Positions 12,100-24,066 of a DNA stretch of 64,000 nucleotides are shown here, one piece after another (the stretch's first letter is position 1; each line of letters opens with the position of its first letter). The DNA is from Imbricaverruca yamaguchii (Eukaryota > Arthropoda > Thecostraca > Neoverrucidae). The notes under the pieces are model-generated. The model had not been told where the DNA came from, did no database searches, and saw nothing but the letters and a program-made list of their open reading frames with translations. The stretch lies in assembly GCA_034440575.1 (NCBI GenBank), contig JAOTOL010001525.1:822001-886000 (forward strand), read 5' to 3'. The translations under genes and the position numbers were made by a program.

Positions 12100-12525
12100 G
12101 CGGACGGCGGCACCTCAGACACCCAGCCACCCGGACGGCGGCACCTCAGACACCCAGCCACCCGGACGGCGGCACCTCAGACACCCAGCCACCCGGACGG
12201 CGGCACCTCAGACACCCAGCCACCCGGACGGCGGCGCCTCAGACACCCAGCCACCGGACGGCGGCACCTCAGACACCCAGCCACTGGACGGCGGCGCCTC
12301 AGACACCCAGCCACCCGGACGGCGGCACCTCAGACACCCAGCCACCCGGACGGCGGCACCTCAGACACCCAGCCACCCGGACGGCGGCACCTCCGACAGC
12401 CAGACACCCGGACGGCGGCACCTCAGACAGCCAGACACCCGGACGGCGGCACCTCAGACAGCCAGCCACCCGGACGGCGGCACCTCAGACACCCAGACAC
12501 CCAGCCGCCTGGACGGCGTCACCGG
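12100..12525. repeat. 31-bp minisatellite, ~13 copies
   Basis: The unit contains CGGACGGCGGCACCTCAGAC followed by ACCCAGCCACC. Variants with CAGCCAGACACC appear in the right third. A 31-bp period shifts frame every copy, yet all frames are open, so a 211-residue frame here is an array by-product. Confidence 0.95.
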
Positions 12526-13035
12526 GCTAAAACACGCCACAAGACAACCCGGCCTGCCAGCCAATCAGCCGAGAGCCGCGCCGCAGACCGTCGGAGCCGG
12601 TAATCCCCGGCGACAGAGGCCGGATTACCTCGGCGGTATGTGGCAAACACATCTGTGACCAAACTGCCGCCGTACACTGTTTACTGGCCGTGTCCGGGCG
12701 ACAGTTATAGTTGCACGTGCCGCGCCCCGGTGCGTCGTGGACGTTTATCGTCGTCTCTCGGCGGCCATTACCGCCACCAGCCAGCCGGCGCCGTGACCCA
12801 GCGCCGATAATCTGATTGGTGGAGCTGTTGCTCAAGTCACGTCTCAATCGGCTGGTGTCGTGTCGGCTTCTGGTCCAACATGCCGCTCACGTCTGCGTGG
12901 GGCCGGCCACCGGAACCAACCCACCTTTTACATGCAAATGGACCGGCGACGGGTCCTGTGCCGGTGGTGATCAGTCACACCTCAATTACGGCCCGACCCT
13001 GTCGGGAGGTCTCACCAACTCCCCTCCCCCACTGG
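12526..13035. other. GC-rich unique sequence, no gene
   Basis: CpG-rich sequence between two arrays, with no convincing coding potential. CpG density could reflect a CpG island, but no core promoter element is evident. Confidence 0.35.
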
Positions 13036-13445
13036 CAGCAGCGACATCATCTCACGGGTCCTCTGCACCATTTCACAGGATCACCTCACCTGACCATTGT
13101 CACCACCTCACGGGATCACATGCCACCACTTCACAGAATCACTTGTCACCATCTCACAGGATCCCTTGTCACTACTTTACAGGACGACATGCTACCACCT
13201 CACAAGGTTCTCTGTTACCACCTAACAAGATGCCATGCCACTACTGTACAGGGTTCCCTGTCACCACTCACCACCTCACAGGATCACATGTCACCACCTC
13301 GCAAGATCCCCTGCTACTACCCTGATCTTCTGTCACTATATCGCATGGTCTCCTGTTACCACCTCATATGGCTCCCTGTCACTACAGCATAGAGTCCCCT
13401 GTCACTATCTTACAGGGCTCCCTGGCCCTGTACCCACCTCACCAA
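13036..13445. repeat. degenerate ~23-bp tandem repeat
   Basis: Repeats of CACCACCTCACAGGATC(A/C)C(A/C)TGTC type, much more diverged than the adjacent array from 13490 and probably an older relative of it. Confidence 0.8.
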
Positions 13446-13489
13446 GCTCTTGACATCACCTCAGAAGGCTCTCATTGCCATATACCTAG

Positions 13490-14060
13490 TCCCCTGTCAC
13501 CACGTTATAGGGTCCCGTGACACGACGTTATGGGGTCCCGTGACACGACGATATGGGGTCCCCTGTCACCACGTCATAGGGTCCTCTGCCACCACGTTAT
13601 ATGGTCCCGTGTCACCACGTTGTAGGACTCCCTGTCACTACGTTATAGGGTCCCGTATCACCACGTTATAGGGTCTCGTATCACCACGTTATATGGTCCC
13701 CTGTCACCACATTATAGGGTTCCCTGTGACTACGTTATAGGATCCCCTGTCACCACGGCATGGGGTCCCCTACCACCACGTTATATGGTCCCGTGTCACC
13801 ACGTTGTAGGGTTCCCTGTCACTACGTAATAGGGTCCCGTATCACCATGTTATAGGGCCCCGTATCACCACGTTATATGGTCCCCTGTCACCACGTTATA
13901 GGGTTCCCTGTCACTACGTTGTAGGGTCCCCTGTCACCACGTTATGGGGTCCCCTGTCACCACGTTATAGGGTTCCCTGTCACTACGTTGTAGGGTCCCC
14001 GGTCACCACATTATGGGGTCCCCTGTCACCACGTTATAGGGTCCCGTGTCACTATTTCAC
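13490..14060. repeat. 23-bp minisatellite, ~24 copies
   Basis: The unit is CACCACGTTATAGGGTCCCC plus TGT. Frequent variants are TATGG for ATAGGG and CACTACG for CACCACG. Identity is higher than in the left neighbour, suggesting that this side expanded more recently. Confidence 0.92.
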
Positions 14061-14750
14061 AGTCACATCCCCATCAGCAGTGCCATCACCTAGCTGACGG
14101 GGTCCCTAAGATGCATTGCAGCACTGTCTCAAGAGAGAGGGTACCCATCCAGAAAATGATACTTAGTGTATACACATTAAACGAATAATGATGAGCCTAA
14201 CAATGAAATAAACACCACGCACGGATAAGACGCTTGTCTCACTTGGTTAGCCCAGTAAATAGAGCTGATGGATAAATGTGCAAGTTATTTATCAGTCGCA
14301 CGTTGCTTTTAAAAGTATGCCACTCCTGCCAGCAGAGCTCGCTGGCTCGTAAGATCATTTCGGCCCGGGGGTATGGTGTCACACTTCGCAGTGTCACCCC
14401 GCAGCGGCCCGCGTCCAGATGCCACATCTGGGGGGGGGGCTTAGGGGCGCATCGACTGCAGTGGTCATGCAGCAGATGCCACATCTGCAACGGCTGGACC
14501 CATGGTGAGGCTGCTGTGACTGCCCGTGCTTCAGGGTCACCCCAGCAGCAGCTTTTCATGAAACAGGGAAAAGTGTTATTCAAGACCAATTTGTCTTAAA
14601 TAGGACAAATTGGTCCTCGTGAAAACTGGCCACTGGTCTGCAATATCGCCCCTGTGGCGGCCAGCATCTACAGTGTAACCTGTGTGGTGGTTCAGGTCTA
14701 TGGCACTACCCGTGTGACGGCCAGAACTGCAGGATCGCCCCTGCAGATCG
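14061..14750. other. unique sequence with small inverted and direct repeats
   Basis: CAGATGCCACATCTG occurs twice (about 14417 and 14473). GACCAATTTGTC at 14584-14595 is followed after eight bases by its perfect reverse complement (14604-14615). No gene is recognised. Confidence 0.6.
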
Positions 14751-15250
14751 CCCGCGGCTCTGCCACCGCCGCTGTTGGCGACTGCCCCTGCAGTGGCCCG
14801 CGGCTCTACCACCGCCGCTGTTGGCGACTGCCCCTGCAGTGGCCCGCGGCTCTACCACCGCCGCTGTTGGCGACTGCCCCTGCAGTGGCCCGCGGCTCTG
14901 CCACCGCCGCTGTTGGCGACTGCCCCTGCAGTGGCCCGCGGCTCTACCACCGCCGCCGTTGGCGACTGCCCCTGCAGTGGCCTGCGGCTCTACCACCGCC
15001 GCTGTTGGCGACTGCCCCTGCAGTGGCCTGCGGCTCTACCACCGCCGCTGTTGGCGACTGCCCCTGCAGTGCAGTGGCCCGCGGCTCTCCACCGCCGCCT
15101 GGCGACTGCCTACCCCACCGCCGCTGTTGGCGACTGCCCCTGCAGTGGCCTCGCCGCTGTTGGACCTACCACCGCCGCCGTTGGCGACTGCCCCTGCAGT
15201 GGCCCGCCGCTGTTGGCGACTGCCACTGCAGTAGTCCGCCTCCGTTGGCT
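14751..15250. repeat. 46-bp minisatellite, ~10 copies
   Basis: The unit contains CGCGGCTCTACCACCGCCGC, TGTTGGCGACTGCC and CCTGCAGTGGCC. The right end breaks down into partial units. PstI-like CTGCAG recurs in every copy. Confidence 0.95.
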
Positions 15251-16654
15251 ACTGCGTCTCCTCCAACGTGTGCGGGCTGCGCTGCGCGCACGGAACGGAA
15301 ACGCACAGTGTGCAGGTGGCGCCGACCCGGCTGTCAACAGCGTCTGGCGGCCTCGGCGTCTGGCGGCCCGCCTGTGTTCGCCTGTGCCGCCTGTGTCCGC
15401 CTGGTCGGCCGCCCCTGCCCGCCCGTGCCTGTGTTCGGCCTGGTCGGCACAGTCCCACCGGCCAATGTCAGCCAGCCAAGCCGGACCGTTTTCACCTCGT
15501 ACAGCCGCCTTGAAGTATTTGGCCTTTGAGCGCCACAATGGCCGAAACTCCATCCATTTAATGCTCATCTGTCATGCCGCTGCTTTAGTGGGCGACGCAC
15601 AAAGCGGCACAGACTTAAATGCTAAAATTGGCAGCTCCTTGCCATTGGCGCACCCTCCGTGAAATATTGTTCATGTATTGAGCGAGCGCCAGGCGACTGG
15701 GGAAGGCTTCCCAAGACTCCCTTTGTACGGTGGCGCAGAACCCCTCTTTTTATTCAGAACGCACGGCTCGGTGGCCCACAATGGCAGCCGGTGAAGTCTC
15801 ACTGTTTATCCAGCCAGGAATGCGGCCTTCTTGGTCACCTTCTGATTGGTCGGCGGGCCACAGCCAGCGGTATCAATCATTCAATCAAATACCGGATCAA
15901 AAGAGGCCGGCCGCGCGCGCGATGGACACTTTTGAAGTTGGGCCACCGTTTATTTATCATCATAAAGTGTTCCTGCGCGAGCAGTTTTTATTGCGTGCCG
16001 TAAGAAAATGGTGTGCTGGTATGCGCCGGCAGTCCACGTCTCGCCGACACAATAGTAGGCGATACAAAGGACCCGTCTAGTGTTTGGCTAAGGTGGAATG
16101 ACGCCCAGGTTTCGGGCCAGTTTTCCAATCGTATCACTAAGCGGTTTTGTTAGCGTCGTACGCGCTCCGTGCTCTGGCAAATACGCCGGTGGATTTCCTT
16201 AATGCCACCAATTCTTCAGGCTAATCTCCCAGGTGTCAATTCCACGGACGCACGTTATTGAACCCTAATGGACAGGGCAGCTTAATCCCCTGGCATTAGA
16301 CGGCGCGCGGAATTTTCCGGAGCCATTTCCATAATACCGGACGGCCATCGGTGCCCGGCGATCGCACCACCGAGTCGCCGCCAGCGACGGGGAGACATTT
16401 CAAACTGTGATCCGGCGCCGCCGCACGTACACAAGAAGCGTGGCCCCGACAGTCGCCCGGCAGGGCAGCCTGCACGAGGCTCCACTGCGTGGTAGGTCGG
16501 CTATCTTGGACAGACGATAACAACACCCCAGACGTCGCCCACCGCTCCACTCAACCGCCAACCACCTGGCGGTCCGATGTGCAGGACGACGGGGCGCGTG
16601 CGCCGCGCCGCACATCTGCGCCAAATAGTGACGCGTAAAGAACGGCAGCGTCCG
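15251..16654. other. GC-rich unique sequence, no gene
   Basis: CpG-rich at 15251-15500 and 15890-16640. Overlapping Arg/Pro/Ala-rich frames on both strands are typical of GC-rich non-coding DNA. No known domain, splice pattern or RNA gene is seen. Confidence 0.4.
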
Positions 16655-17335
16655 GCCCGCACACCTCTGCCACACAGTGCCGCGTAAAAGAGCGGGGTCC
16701 GTCCACATACCTCTGCCACACAGTGCCGCGTAAAGGAGCAGCGTCCGTCCACATACCTCCGCCACACATGCCGCGTAAAGGAGCAGTGTCCGTCAATATA
16801 CCTCCGCCACACATACCGCGTAAAGGAGCAGCGTCCGTCCATATACCTCCGCCACACATACCGCGTAAAGAGCAGCGTCCGTCCATATACCTCCGCCACA
16901 CATACCGCGTAAAAGAGCAGCGTCCGTCCATATACCTCCGCCACACATACCGCGTAAAGGAGCAGCGTCCGTCCATATACCTCCGCCACACATGCCGCGT
17001 AAACGAGCGGGGTCCGTCCACATACCTCTGCCACACAGTGCCGCGTAAAGGAGCAGCGTCCGTCCATATACCTCCGCCACACATACCGCGTAAAGAGCAG
17101 CGTCCGTCCATATACCTCCGCCACACATACCGCGTAAAAGAGCAGCCAGCGTCCGTCCATATACCTCCGCACACATGCCGCGTAAAGGAGCAGCGTCCGT
17201 CCATATACCTCCGCCACACATACCGCGTAAAGGAGCAGCGTCCGTCCATATACCTCCGCCACACATACCGCGTAAAAGAGCAGCGTCCGTCCATATACCT
17301 CCGCCACACAGTGCCGCATAAAAGAGCGGCGTCCG
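16655..17335. repeat. 44-45 bp minisatellite, ~15 copies
   Basis: The unit contains CCGCGTAAAGGAGCAGCGTC, CGTCCATATACCTCC and GCCACACATA. Variants with CACAGTG and CCACATACCTCTG cluster at the left end. A 306-residue minus frame runs through the array and is not a gene. Confidence 0.95.
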
Positions 17336-17510
17336 TCGGCCCGACCGAAACCCTCCAGTTTGATTTGGCTTCGCAGCGGGAGCCGGTGTATTACGGTCGG
17401 CAACGCCGCACCAACTCCCATAAACTGATCGTAACCGGGGCGAGCATATGAAGAGTCAGGTTTTAAGATCCCTTTTGCTTACTTACAGTTACGGTGCTAT
17501 GTACAATGTG

Positions 17511-17678
17511 TTTGTTTATTGGGTGTTTCACGACGCACTTTATGCACATTCACGGCTAATGGCGCCGCCCACACTGTTTCGCCGGTGGGCCGCGGGATTG
17601 CGAAATGTCCTGAGCGGCGCGGGTGTTGAATCTTCAGTACCCAGAGCTCAAGACCTTAACCACTCGGCCATTCCCGCC
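17511..17678 (-). mobile_element. tRNA-derived SINE, full-length copy with target duplication
   Basis: Read on the minus strand, the 5' head contains an exact RNA polymerase III A box, TGGCCGAGTGG (17660-17670), as in tRNA-Ser/Leu, and a degenerate B box at 17622-17632. A ~115-bp body follows and ends in CCAATAAACAAACA. It is flanked by CTATGTACAATGTG (17497-17510) and CTATGTGCAATGCG (17679-17692), identical at 12 of 14 positions: a target-site duplication. The body matches the copy at 22071-22163. A LINE partner is not visible in the window. Confidence 0.85.
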
Positions 17679-17692
17679 CTATGTGCAATGCG

Positions 17693-18469
17693 TCTTGCAT
17701 GGCTTCAGATTGTGTAAATCGTCCATACCACTTTGCTCTTTGTAATGGATCTGACGTCGCTTCATCTGCGTCACACAACCCATTACCGAGTCGAGCCTGC
17801 CCGCCGAAGCGTCGCAGCGTGTTTGTCAGGCCGGGGAAGTGCACACGAATAGGCGGGCCCCAGCAAAGCCTTTGACCGGTGTCAATGCCTGCGGTATCGG
17901 CGCAAACTCCGCGCGCCGGGTCCGCTCACATCTGCTGTTGACCGGCGGAAGGGCTGTTGACACTGCGCCAGATGCATTGTGGCCGGTCGCGTGTCATTGT
18001 GTGTTTACCGTCTTATCAGAAGGGTGTTGTCTCCCCTCACCCCGTGAGCCCCGTGTCGTCTATTAGCCGGCGCGCAGCTGTACCGTGGCAGCACGAGCCC
18101 GAAATAGCGCGCCCGAGAGGGCGCTGTGCTACAGTGGCGGCACGGCTGGCGGCATGCCCTTCATTACCGCTATTGAGCGTGGCGGAATCCGGCGGCCATC
18201 CCCGCGCCACCAGTTGTTCCGCAGACCCCTGTCGACTCACCTTGTTTTTCTTCTGCCAACTCCAGAAATTAGACATATGGGTTTAAATGGCCGGAAATGG
18301 AGCGGGGTGGGGAGCGTAAATAAAGCAAGGCGCAAGACGACAAAGCCTGAGTTGGCCGCGCACAGGATGCGGCGTCGATCCCCTGTCGCTCGCGCCGCCG
18401 ACGCCGAGACAATGCGGCGAGGAACGGGGGAAGCCAGCAACACCTGCGTAGCGGCGGTCGTCGCACCCA
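17693..18469. other. GC-rich unique sequence, no gene
   Basis: CpG-rich from about 17860. Frames on both strands overlap and contain no recognisable motif. Confidence 0.4.
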
Positions 18470-18861
18470 CGCACTCGCACAGTAATGCACTCACGCACTC
18501 ACGCATTTACGCACTTATGCACTCATGCACTCATGTATTTATGTACTTACGCATTTACGCACTCACATATTTACGCACTCACGCATGTACGCACTCACGC
18601 ACCCACGCATTCACAATCTTACGCACTCATGTACTGGATCATGCATACACACACTCATGCATCCGTGCATTCAGACACTCACGCATTTGCACTCACATAC
18701 TGAGACACTCGTGCATTTCTACACCCACGCATTCACAAACGCATGTATTCAAACACACGCGTACTGAAGTACTCATGCATTACACTCACGGACTCACACA
18801 TTCACTCACACATACACTCATACATACACTCATACATTTATCCATCCATGCACCTACGCCC
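18470..18861. repeat. degenerate CACTCACGCAT-type tandem repeat
   Basis: Short units (about 8-12 bp) of the form (A/T)CGCACTCA and CGCATTTA are repeated with heavy variation. His/Thr-rich frames arise from it. It merges into the ordered 30-bp array to the right. Confidence 0.85.
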
Positions 18862-19255
18862 CCACACACTAACAAACCCACAGTCACACCTACACACTAG
18901 CGAACCCACACAGTCACACCTACACACTAGCGAACCCACACAGTCACACCTACACACTAGCGAACCCACACAGTCACACCTACACACTAACAAACCCACA
19001 CAGTCACACCCACACACTAGCAAACCTACACAGTTAACCTACACACTAGCGAACCCACACAGTCACACCTACACACTAGCGAACCCACGCAGTCACACCT
19101 ACACACTAGCGAACCCACACAGTCACACCTACACACTAGCGAACCCACACAGTCACACCTACACACTAGCGAACCCACACAGTCACACCTACACACTAAC
19201 AAACCCACACATTCACACATACACACTAGCGAACCCACACAGTCACACGCTCAAC
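18862..19255. repeat. 30-bp minisatellite, ~12 copies
   Basis: The unit is TCACACCTACACACTAGCGA followed by ACCCACACAG, with ACTAACAAACCC variants. One unit near 19035 is shortened. The 30-bp period gives a meaningless 10-residue repeat in translation. Confidence 0.95.
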
Positions 19256-19388
19256 GCCGACGCAATCACGCACTGACACGCTCACACATCCAAGCACTCG
19301 CAATAATGCATTCACACACTCTTGCACTCACAAATGATTGGGTTAATTAATTCAGGAACGGGTAGATACCGGTAATATTCATGGATAG

Positions 19389-19634
19389 CGATGGAGTAAA
19401 CGGAAAACATCAAATAAGCGCATCTCTACAACATTTCAGTGCGTTCTTTTTAAGAAGTCAATGACACATTTGTACTTTAAACACGACTTAGGTATGTTGC
19501 ACAGATTTGCATGCCACATACTTATTGTATTTCAAAAAGCTAACAAACTTTTCAGAACTGCATCTAGTAAAGGAAAAGATTTTCTAGCGATGATCAGTAA
19601 AAATGTCTATGGAAAAACTCAGTGCAAATGTTAA
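19389..19634 (+). pseudogene. decayed family B DNA polymerase fragment (Polinton-like)
   Basis: An 81-codon open stretch, bounded by stops, carries a motif like the polymerase B region of protein-primed family B polymerases. At about 19575-19619 it reads K-D-F, then M, N, and VYGKT. Upstream there is a hydrophobic stretch with LGMLHRF (about 19488-19508), in the position where Polinton-type polymerases have a G-x-x-L-x-x-x-HR segment. The frame ends shortly after GKT, and an Asn-Val pair appears in the next frame, suggesting a frameshift. Family assignment rests on motif memory only, with no alignment run. No other Polinton gene (integrase, protease, capsid) is visible, so this is an isolated relic if real. 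Confidence 0.4.
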
Positions 19635-19904
19635 TGAATAATACGTAAAATTTCATAGACATACAATGAATATCATCACATGATGTTGACAAAATATGTT
19701 CCTCACCAGAGAGCTAAATAATTTATATTCATCGTATGATGTTCATGACGTGATATGTTCCTCGCCAGAGGGCGAAATAATTAATAATGGGTTAAAAACG
19801 CATTACCTTTTAACTTGCTGGCTTTGAACAGTGTGCAACTCGGCCTAAATAGCCCTTTAACATTGAGACGAATTCACACTGTACAGTAGTGTTAAATATT
19901 CCAT

Positions 19905-20560
19905 CTTCTAGGGTCAACGAGTTAGTTAAGGTCAAGTGAGGTCACCTCCAAAAAGTTAAACCAGTTGTCACGCTTTAACGGATATAGATATTTTAAGGAA
20001 ACTTTCAGAGTTTGCTTATCTTTAGGGATGCAACAAAACGCACCAGAGAAATTTTCCATTTTAACGTTTTTTATTGCTTATTAGTTTTGCATATTTGCCA
20101 ATTAGAGCTCAAATCGAAGATTCTGGCTATAGCAAGCTTTTTTATTGAAGCAAGTTGACGTTGAACAACGTTTCTCGGTCCGTTCTACTCATTAGAAAAA
20201 AAAACTCGAAAACCCAACATTTTAAAATAAAAATAAAATAAAATATCGATTTTTAGGTGACCAAAAATTATATGGTGCTGGACGATTTTGCTGCCATTAT
20301 CTTATTCCAATTTTTTCTCAAATCTCACCAAAATGAACTCCCCAAAGCCAAAAACATGATGTAAGTCATGCAAAACTAGGCCCCCTAGTGACGTCACTTA
20401 TCGGGGAAAATTATTTATGTGGGTAGGGTCGGGCCCTACTTGTCGAGCGCCTTCCGATGACGCCTCTTTCGTTTTCGTGCGACGCTTAGTTTGGAGATTA
20501 GAGGGCCCTATCAACCCCCCCCGCACCGAGACAGGGTGTGAGGATCTGACCAGAGAAACA
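19905..20560 (+). repeat. dispersed repeat family B, copy 1
   Basis: Collinear with 34785-35470 in the same orientation. Shared blocks include AGGGTCAACGAG, GGTCAAGTGAGGTCACCTCC, ACGCTTTAACGGATA, TTTGCTTATCTTTA, GATGCAACAAAACG, CCCCAAAATGAACTCCCC-type text, GTGACGTCACTT, CTCTTTCGTTTTCGTG and GGTGTGAGGAT. The other copy lies inside a TTAA-flanked element. This copy lacks those ends. No protein is encoded. Confidence 0.85.
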
Positions 20561-20632
20561 TAATAATAGCCACAGGGGCTCATCTGTGTTAAGACTGTAA
20601 AGGAAAGATACCATAACACTGGACAAAAAAAT
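20561..20632 (+). repeat. dispersed repeat family C, copy 1
   Basis: About 65 bp match 41042-41112: AGCCACA, then GTTAAG(A/T)CTGTAAAGG, then AGATACCATA and CTGG. It directly abuts repeat B. Confidence 0.7.
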
Positions 20633-22058
20633 TAAATATCCTAATCAATGCTATATCCTAAGCTTAAAGCTTACCAACATCTTACCGATCTCACGGAACT
20701 TGCATGAATCGAGTGACCGACCCCCTCCCCCCAATGAATACCATATGGCCGGAAAGAATATCCACGTTCCAAATTATCTACTCGAACTTATCTTGTAAGC
20801 ACACAACACGATCTGCAAACGCACAGCTCGTCTCAGATACACAATGGGCGTACTGTTGTCAAGCCACACGTATTTCAACACTAAGCATAGTCCATTTCGA
20901 TGCTTAACATAGAACATTCATATGAAGGCAACAAATTCAGGACTGGAATGAGCTATTAGGTGGCAGTGCACTCAAAGTAAGTAGCGGCGTTTTCGGTTTT
21001 GGTGCGCTTTTGTGACCACACAAGGTGTACTTTGAGCGGTGTGGTTAAGTTTCTTTATTTAGATATGTTGAAATATTTATTGCCAGATTTGTGTGAAAAT
21101 TACCACCTTCGCACTAAGCATCAAATTAGCGACTGCATTGGCCGTGGCTTCCATGGCCCTGGCTCCATGGCAAACCCAGCCCACGCGCCTATCGGATCTG
21201 GTGTCAGATCCGATATCACATCGCGACCCAGATGCCAAATGATACCACTGTTTGATACTTCGACGCTCGTTCCGTGAGGCCATGCGAGCAATTTGGTGTT
21301 TGATCAGTCTGGATGCGTGCCAGGAAATGTGCTTCTGCTAGCAGACATCAGTGTCTATGGGAAATAAATTTTCACAAATGAAGGGGGGATTTTTGTTTTT
21401 CCAAAGGCATTTACCAAGTAACTGGTCACTGGGTGCTTTGTGAGGATCATGCGATGAAAAACTGAAGCAAACAACAAAAGATATGAAGAGATAATCATTG
21501 GACAGTTATTTCGGACAGTTAGTAGACACCGCCAGATGTAGATGCCGAAATTCAGAGACCTATAACTGCACCAAGCATGATAAAGTACATGCAGAGGAGA
21601 TATACTTTCTGAACGATCAGAGAACAAAGGCACAACAGAGGTCTACAACTGCTCCAGGCATGCTAAAGTACCTGCAGTGGATGTACACTTTCTGAACTAT
21701 CAGAGAACATCGCGGCAGATGGTGATCGGGATGCACAATCTGGACAGGAATCATTTTGCTGCGGTGCTCCCTATCAGGTAAGGAAGCACGATAATCACTC
21801 TTAGCAGTCATTTTCGGATCACCCGGCATCAGAACTAACAAGGGATTCCACGGATTTCACATCATCTGCTGATACCAGCTTTGAACGCCCGACAGCGGAT
21901 GGGGACGTCGACGAACTGCATAATGTGACAATTGCGGCTGACAGGCATGGTACTTCTAATCATGCGGCATCTGCAGTGATCTATAGATTTCAAGGTCATA
22001 TTGTACTCATCACACCGAGTAATAAATCACTTGTGGATAATAAGAATATGGAGGCGGC
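20633..22058. other. no recognisable gene
   Basis: Mostly unique sequence. A local direct repeat of about 110 bp (CTATAACTGCACCA.../CTACAACTGCTCCA..., both followed by GCATG.TAAAGTAC.TGCAG and ACTTTCTGAAC) lies around 21560-21710. No coding gene is recognised. Confidence 0.5.
21191..21214. other. perfect 10-bp hairpin
   Basis: ATCGGATCTG, loop GTGT, then the exact reverse complement. The function is unknown. Confidence 0.8.
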
Positions 22059-22070
22059 GAGGATGCATGT

Positions 22071-22163
22071 TGTTGTTGTTTGTTTATTGGTTGGTTCACG
22101 ACACACTTTATGCACATTCACGGCTAATGGCGCCGCCCAAACTGTTTCGCCGGTGGGCCGCGG
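22071..22163 (-). mobile_element. 5'-truncated copy of the 17.5-kb SINE with perfect target duplication
   Basis: On the minus strand this copy begins inside the SINE body and ends in an AAC-repeat tail (AACAACAACA). It is flanked by GAGGATGCATGT at 22059-22070 and again at 22164-22175, a perfect 12-bp target-site duplication. Body identity to 17511-17600 is about 90%. 5' truncation plus a duplicated target is the usual product of LINE-driven retrotransposition. The pol III promoter is lost, so it should be inactive. Confidence 0.92.
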
Positions 22164-22175
22164 GAGGATGCATGT

Positions 22176-24060
22176 GAGAATGACTCAAGTGGAAGGTGAG
22201 GCGGCGGTTGGACTTCATAATCGCTAGCTGTCGTCGCTTTATTTTGATGGTAGAAAAACGTCTCGTTTGTGATGGTGGAGTAGCAGTAAGATGAGGCTGG
22301 ACAATCCACCAGAGCGAGGCATACTGCTCAAAGGTAGCATCTTGCGATCGTTTCTGAGCCTGGAGATGAAAATGTTGCACATTTTCCCCAGCTTCCGTCA
22401 AGGCGCGTGGCATATTTCGTGAGCTGCAGGCTGTGCTGAGTGAATTCAGCGGCGAAGTTGCAATCATTGGAGCAGATGACACGGCCGTTGACTCAGGCCA
22501 GGCTGGCGCTGCGTGTTGATTATCTGAGCAGTTCAATAGGAAACCTGCTTAACGATTCATCTGTTAATTGCATTCAAATGAGCTCAATCTGAGGGAATCC
22601 TTTGAAATATGGACGGCTCAACAATCAGGCCTAAATCACCGAGTGGCCAGCTCGGAAAGATACTGTCTAAAGACCATGTGAATTGTTGACTAGAAAACCG
22701 CACGTGACCAGGCTGCCGATATGAACGGAAGCTTAGTGGATGATCTAAGTTGGAATCAGAAATTACCTTACAGATTGGCCCGATCTGTTCAATATGGGGA
22801 CATATCCCTGGACCTAGCTCAAATGAAAATTGGACTTGCCAACGTGGCAGGATGGCTGACACCAGCTGCTCGACTGCCGTGGCCGTGCGTGTCCACAAAA
22901 TCTCCGTGAAATGCTCTTCAGACTCTGGTCAGATTTGTTGTTGGCCACTGCACACGCGAATGATTCGAGGCCAAGCGTAACTCAGCATGCTTCCACTGTC
23001 ATAAAAAACCTACACTACAGTGTGTAGCTTTTGAGGCAAGAACCGTCCGCCGTGCAGTACATCGTGAGATCTGTGATTGAGCGCAGCAGCTACTCGACTC
23101 ATCCGAAATCACTTCTGTAGATCGTGGCGTCGGATTCTGACATGCAAACTCGCCAAAGCCGTCCATATGATCCCAGAGGCTGGGGCCCAGATACAGGAGT
23201 AGGAAGTACGACCCTGTACGCTGGCAGCCGTAAGTTTCAGCACGCAAAGCTACACAGAGCGCGCTGAATGGCAAGGACAGCTCGTCATTGAACCCCACCG
23301 ATGGCTGAGCTTGAAGATTCAGAACTGCGGAACATCGTGCGATATGTTTTGATGTATCAGCCTAACCGGTGTATATCCGGGTGGTCGAACGCCTTATACA
23401 ACTTATCACAGAGGAAAAGATCGTAGTGTAAGTGATAGAGCAGGAGGCTTGTTACGGATATGTTTGCACATACATAAGCCACGAAAAGCAATACATTTGG
23501 ATTTGAAGCAGGACTACGGCTTCCTGTAGTAGTGAAACTCGGTGTACCTGAATCACAAGCAGGCGGCGACAGATCAACCTGCATCTTACTGTAGCTGTGA
23601 AGTCAGCACAGGAAGTGCAATTATCACCAAATACATTTGTGCCGGTGCTCAGATTTCATGTGCTGCGCCAGCCATGATAACTAATATATAGTATATATTT
23701 TCTACATCTTGTTAGAAACATTGTCGCTATCGTTTTACATTATTACAGGCACCAATTCACAATCTCGCAACAGCGTTCAATGCCACTAGACGAGTTGGCT
23801 CCCTGCCTTCGTCTACCCACCGATCCGCTGTAAGCGGCCGGCTGCCGGCACACAGCCCACGGAGACTTCAACGCCTCCAAGTACCACAACTTAAAAAGAT
23901 ATTAAGGGCCCGGCACTGTATGGGTTCTCAGTAACAATCAGCAAAAGTAATGTGGAGTGTTTAGACCAGCCCGATGAAGTTATTGCTATTCGGCCTGGAT
24001 CTGAAGGAAAAATACTTTGCGTGACCCATCCAAGACTGTACACTGTACAGTGCATGGCGC
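22176..24060. other. no recognisable gene
   Basis: Mixed-composition sequence with short frames on both strands (up to 142 residues) and no known domain. A phrase at about 23596 (AGGAAGTGCAATTAT) recalls the 1.9-2.6 kb repeat. Confidence 0.45.
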
Positions 24061-24066
24061 CGCCTG

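Noticed and set aside
17620..17680. Possible tRNA-Ser/Leu gene
   Set aside because: The A box is exact, but the B box and anticodon stem are degenerate and the segment is the head of a SINE with target duplications.
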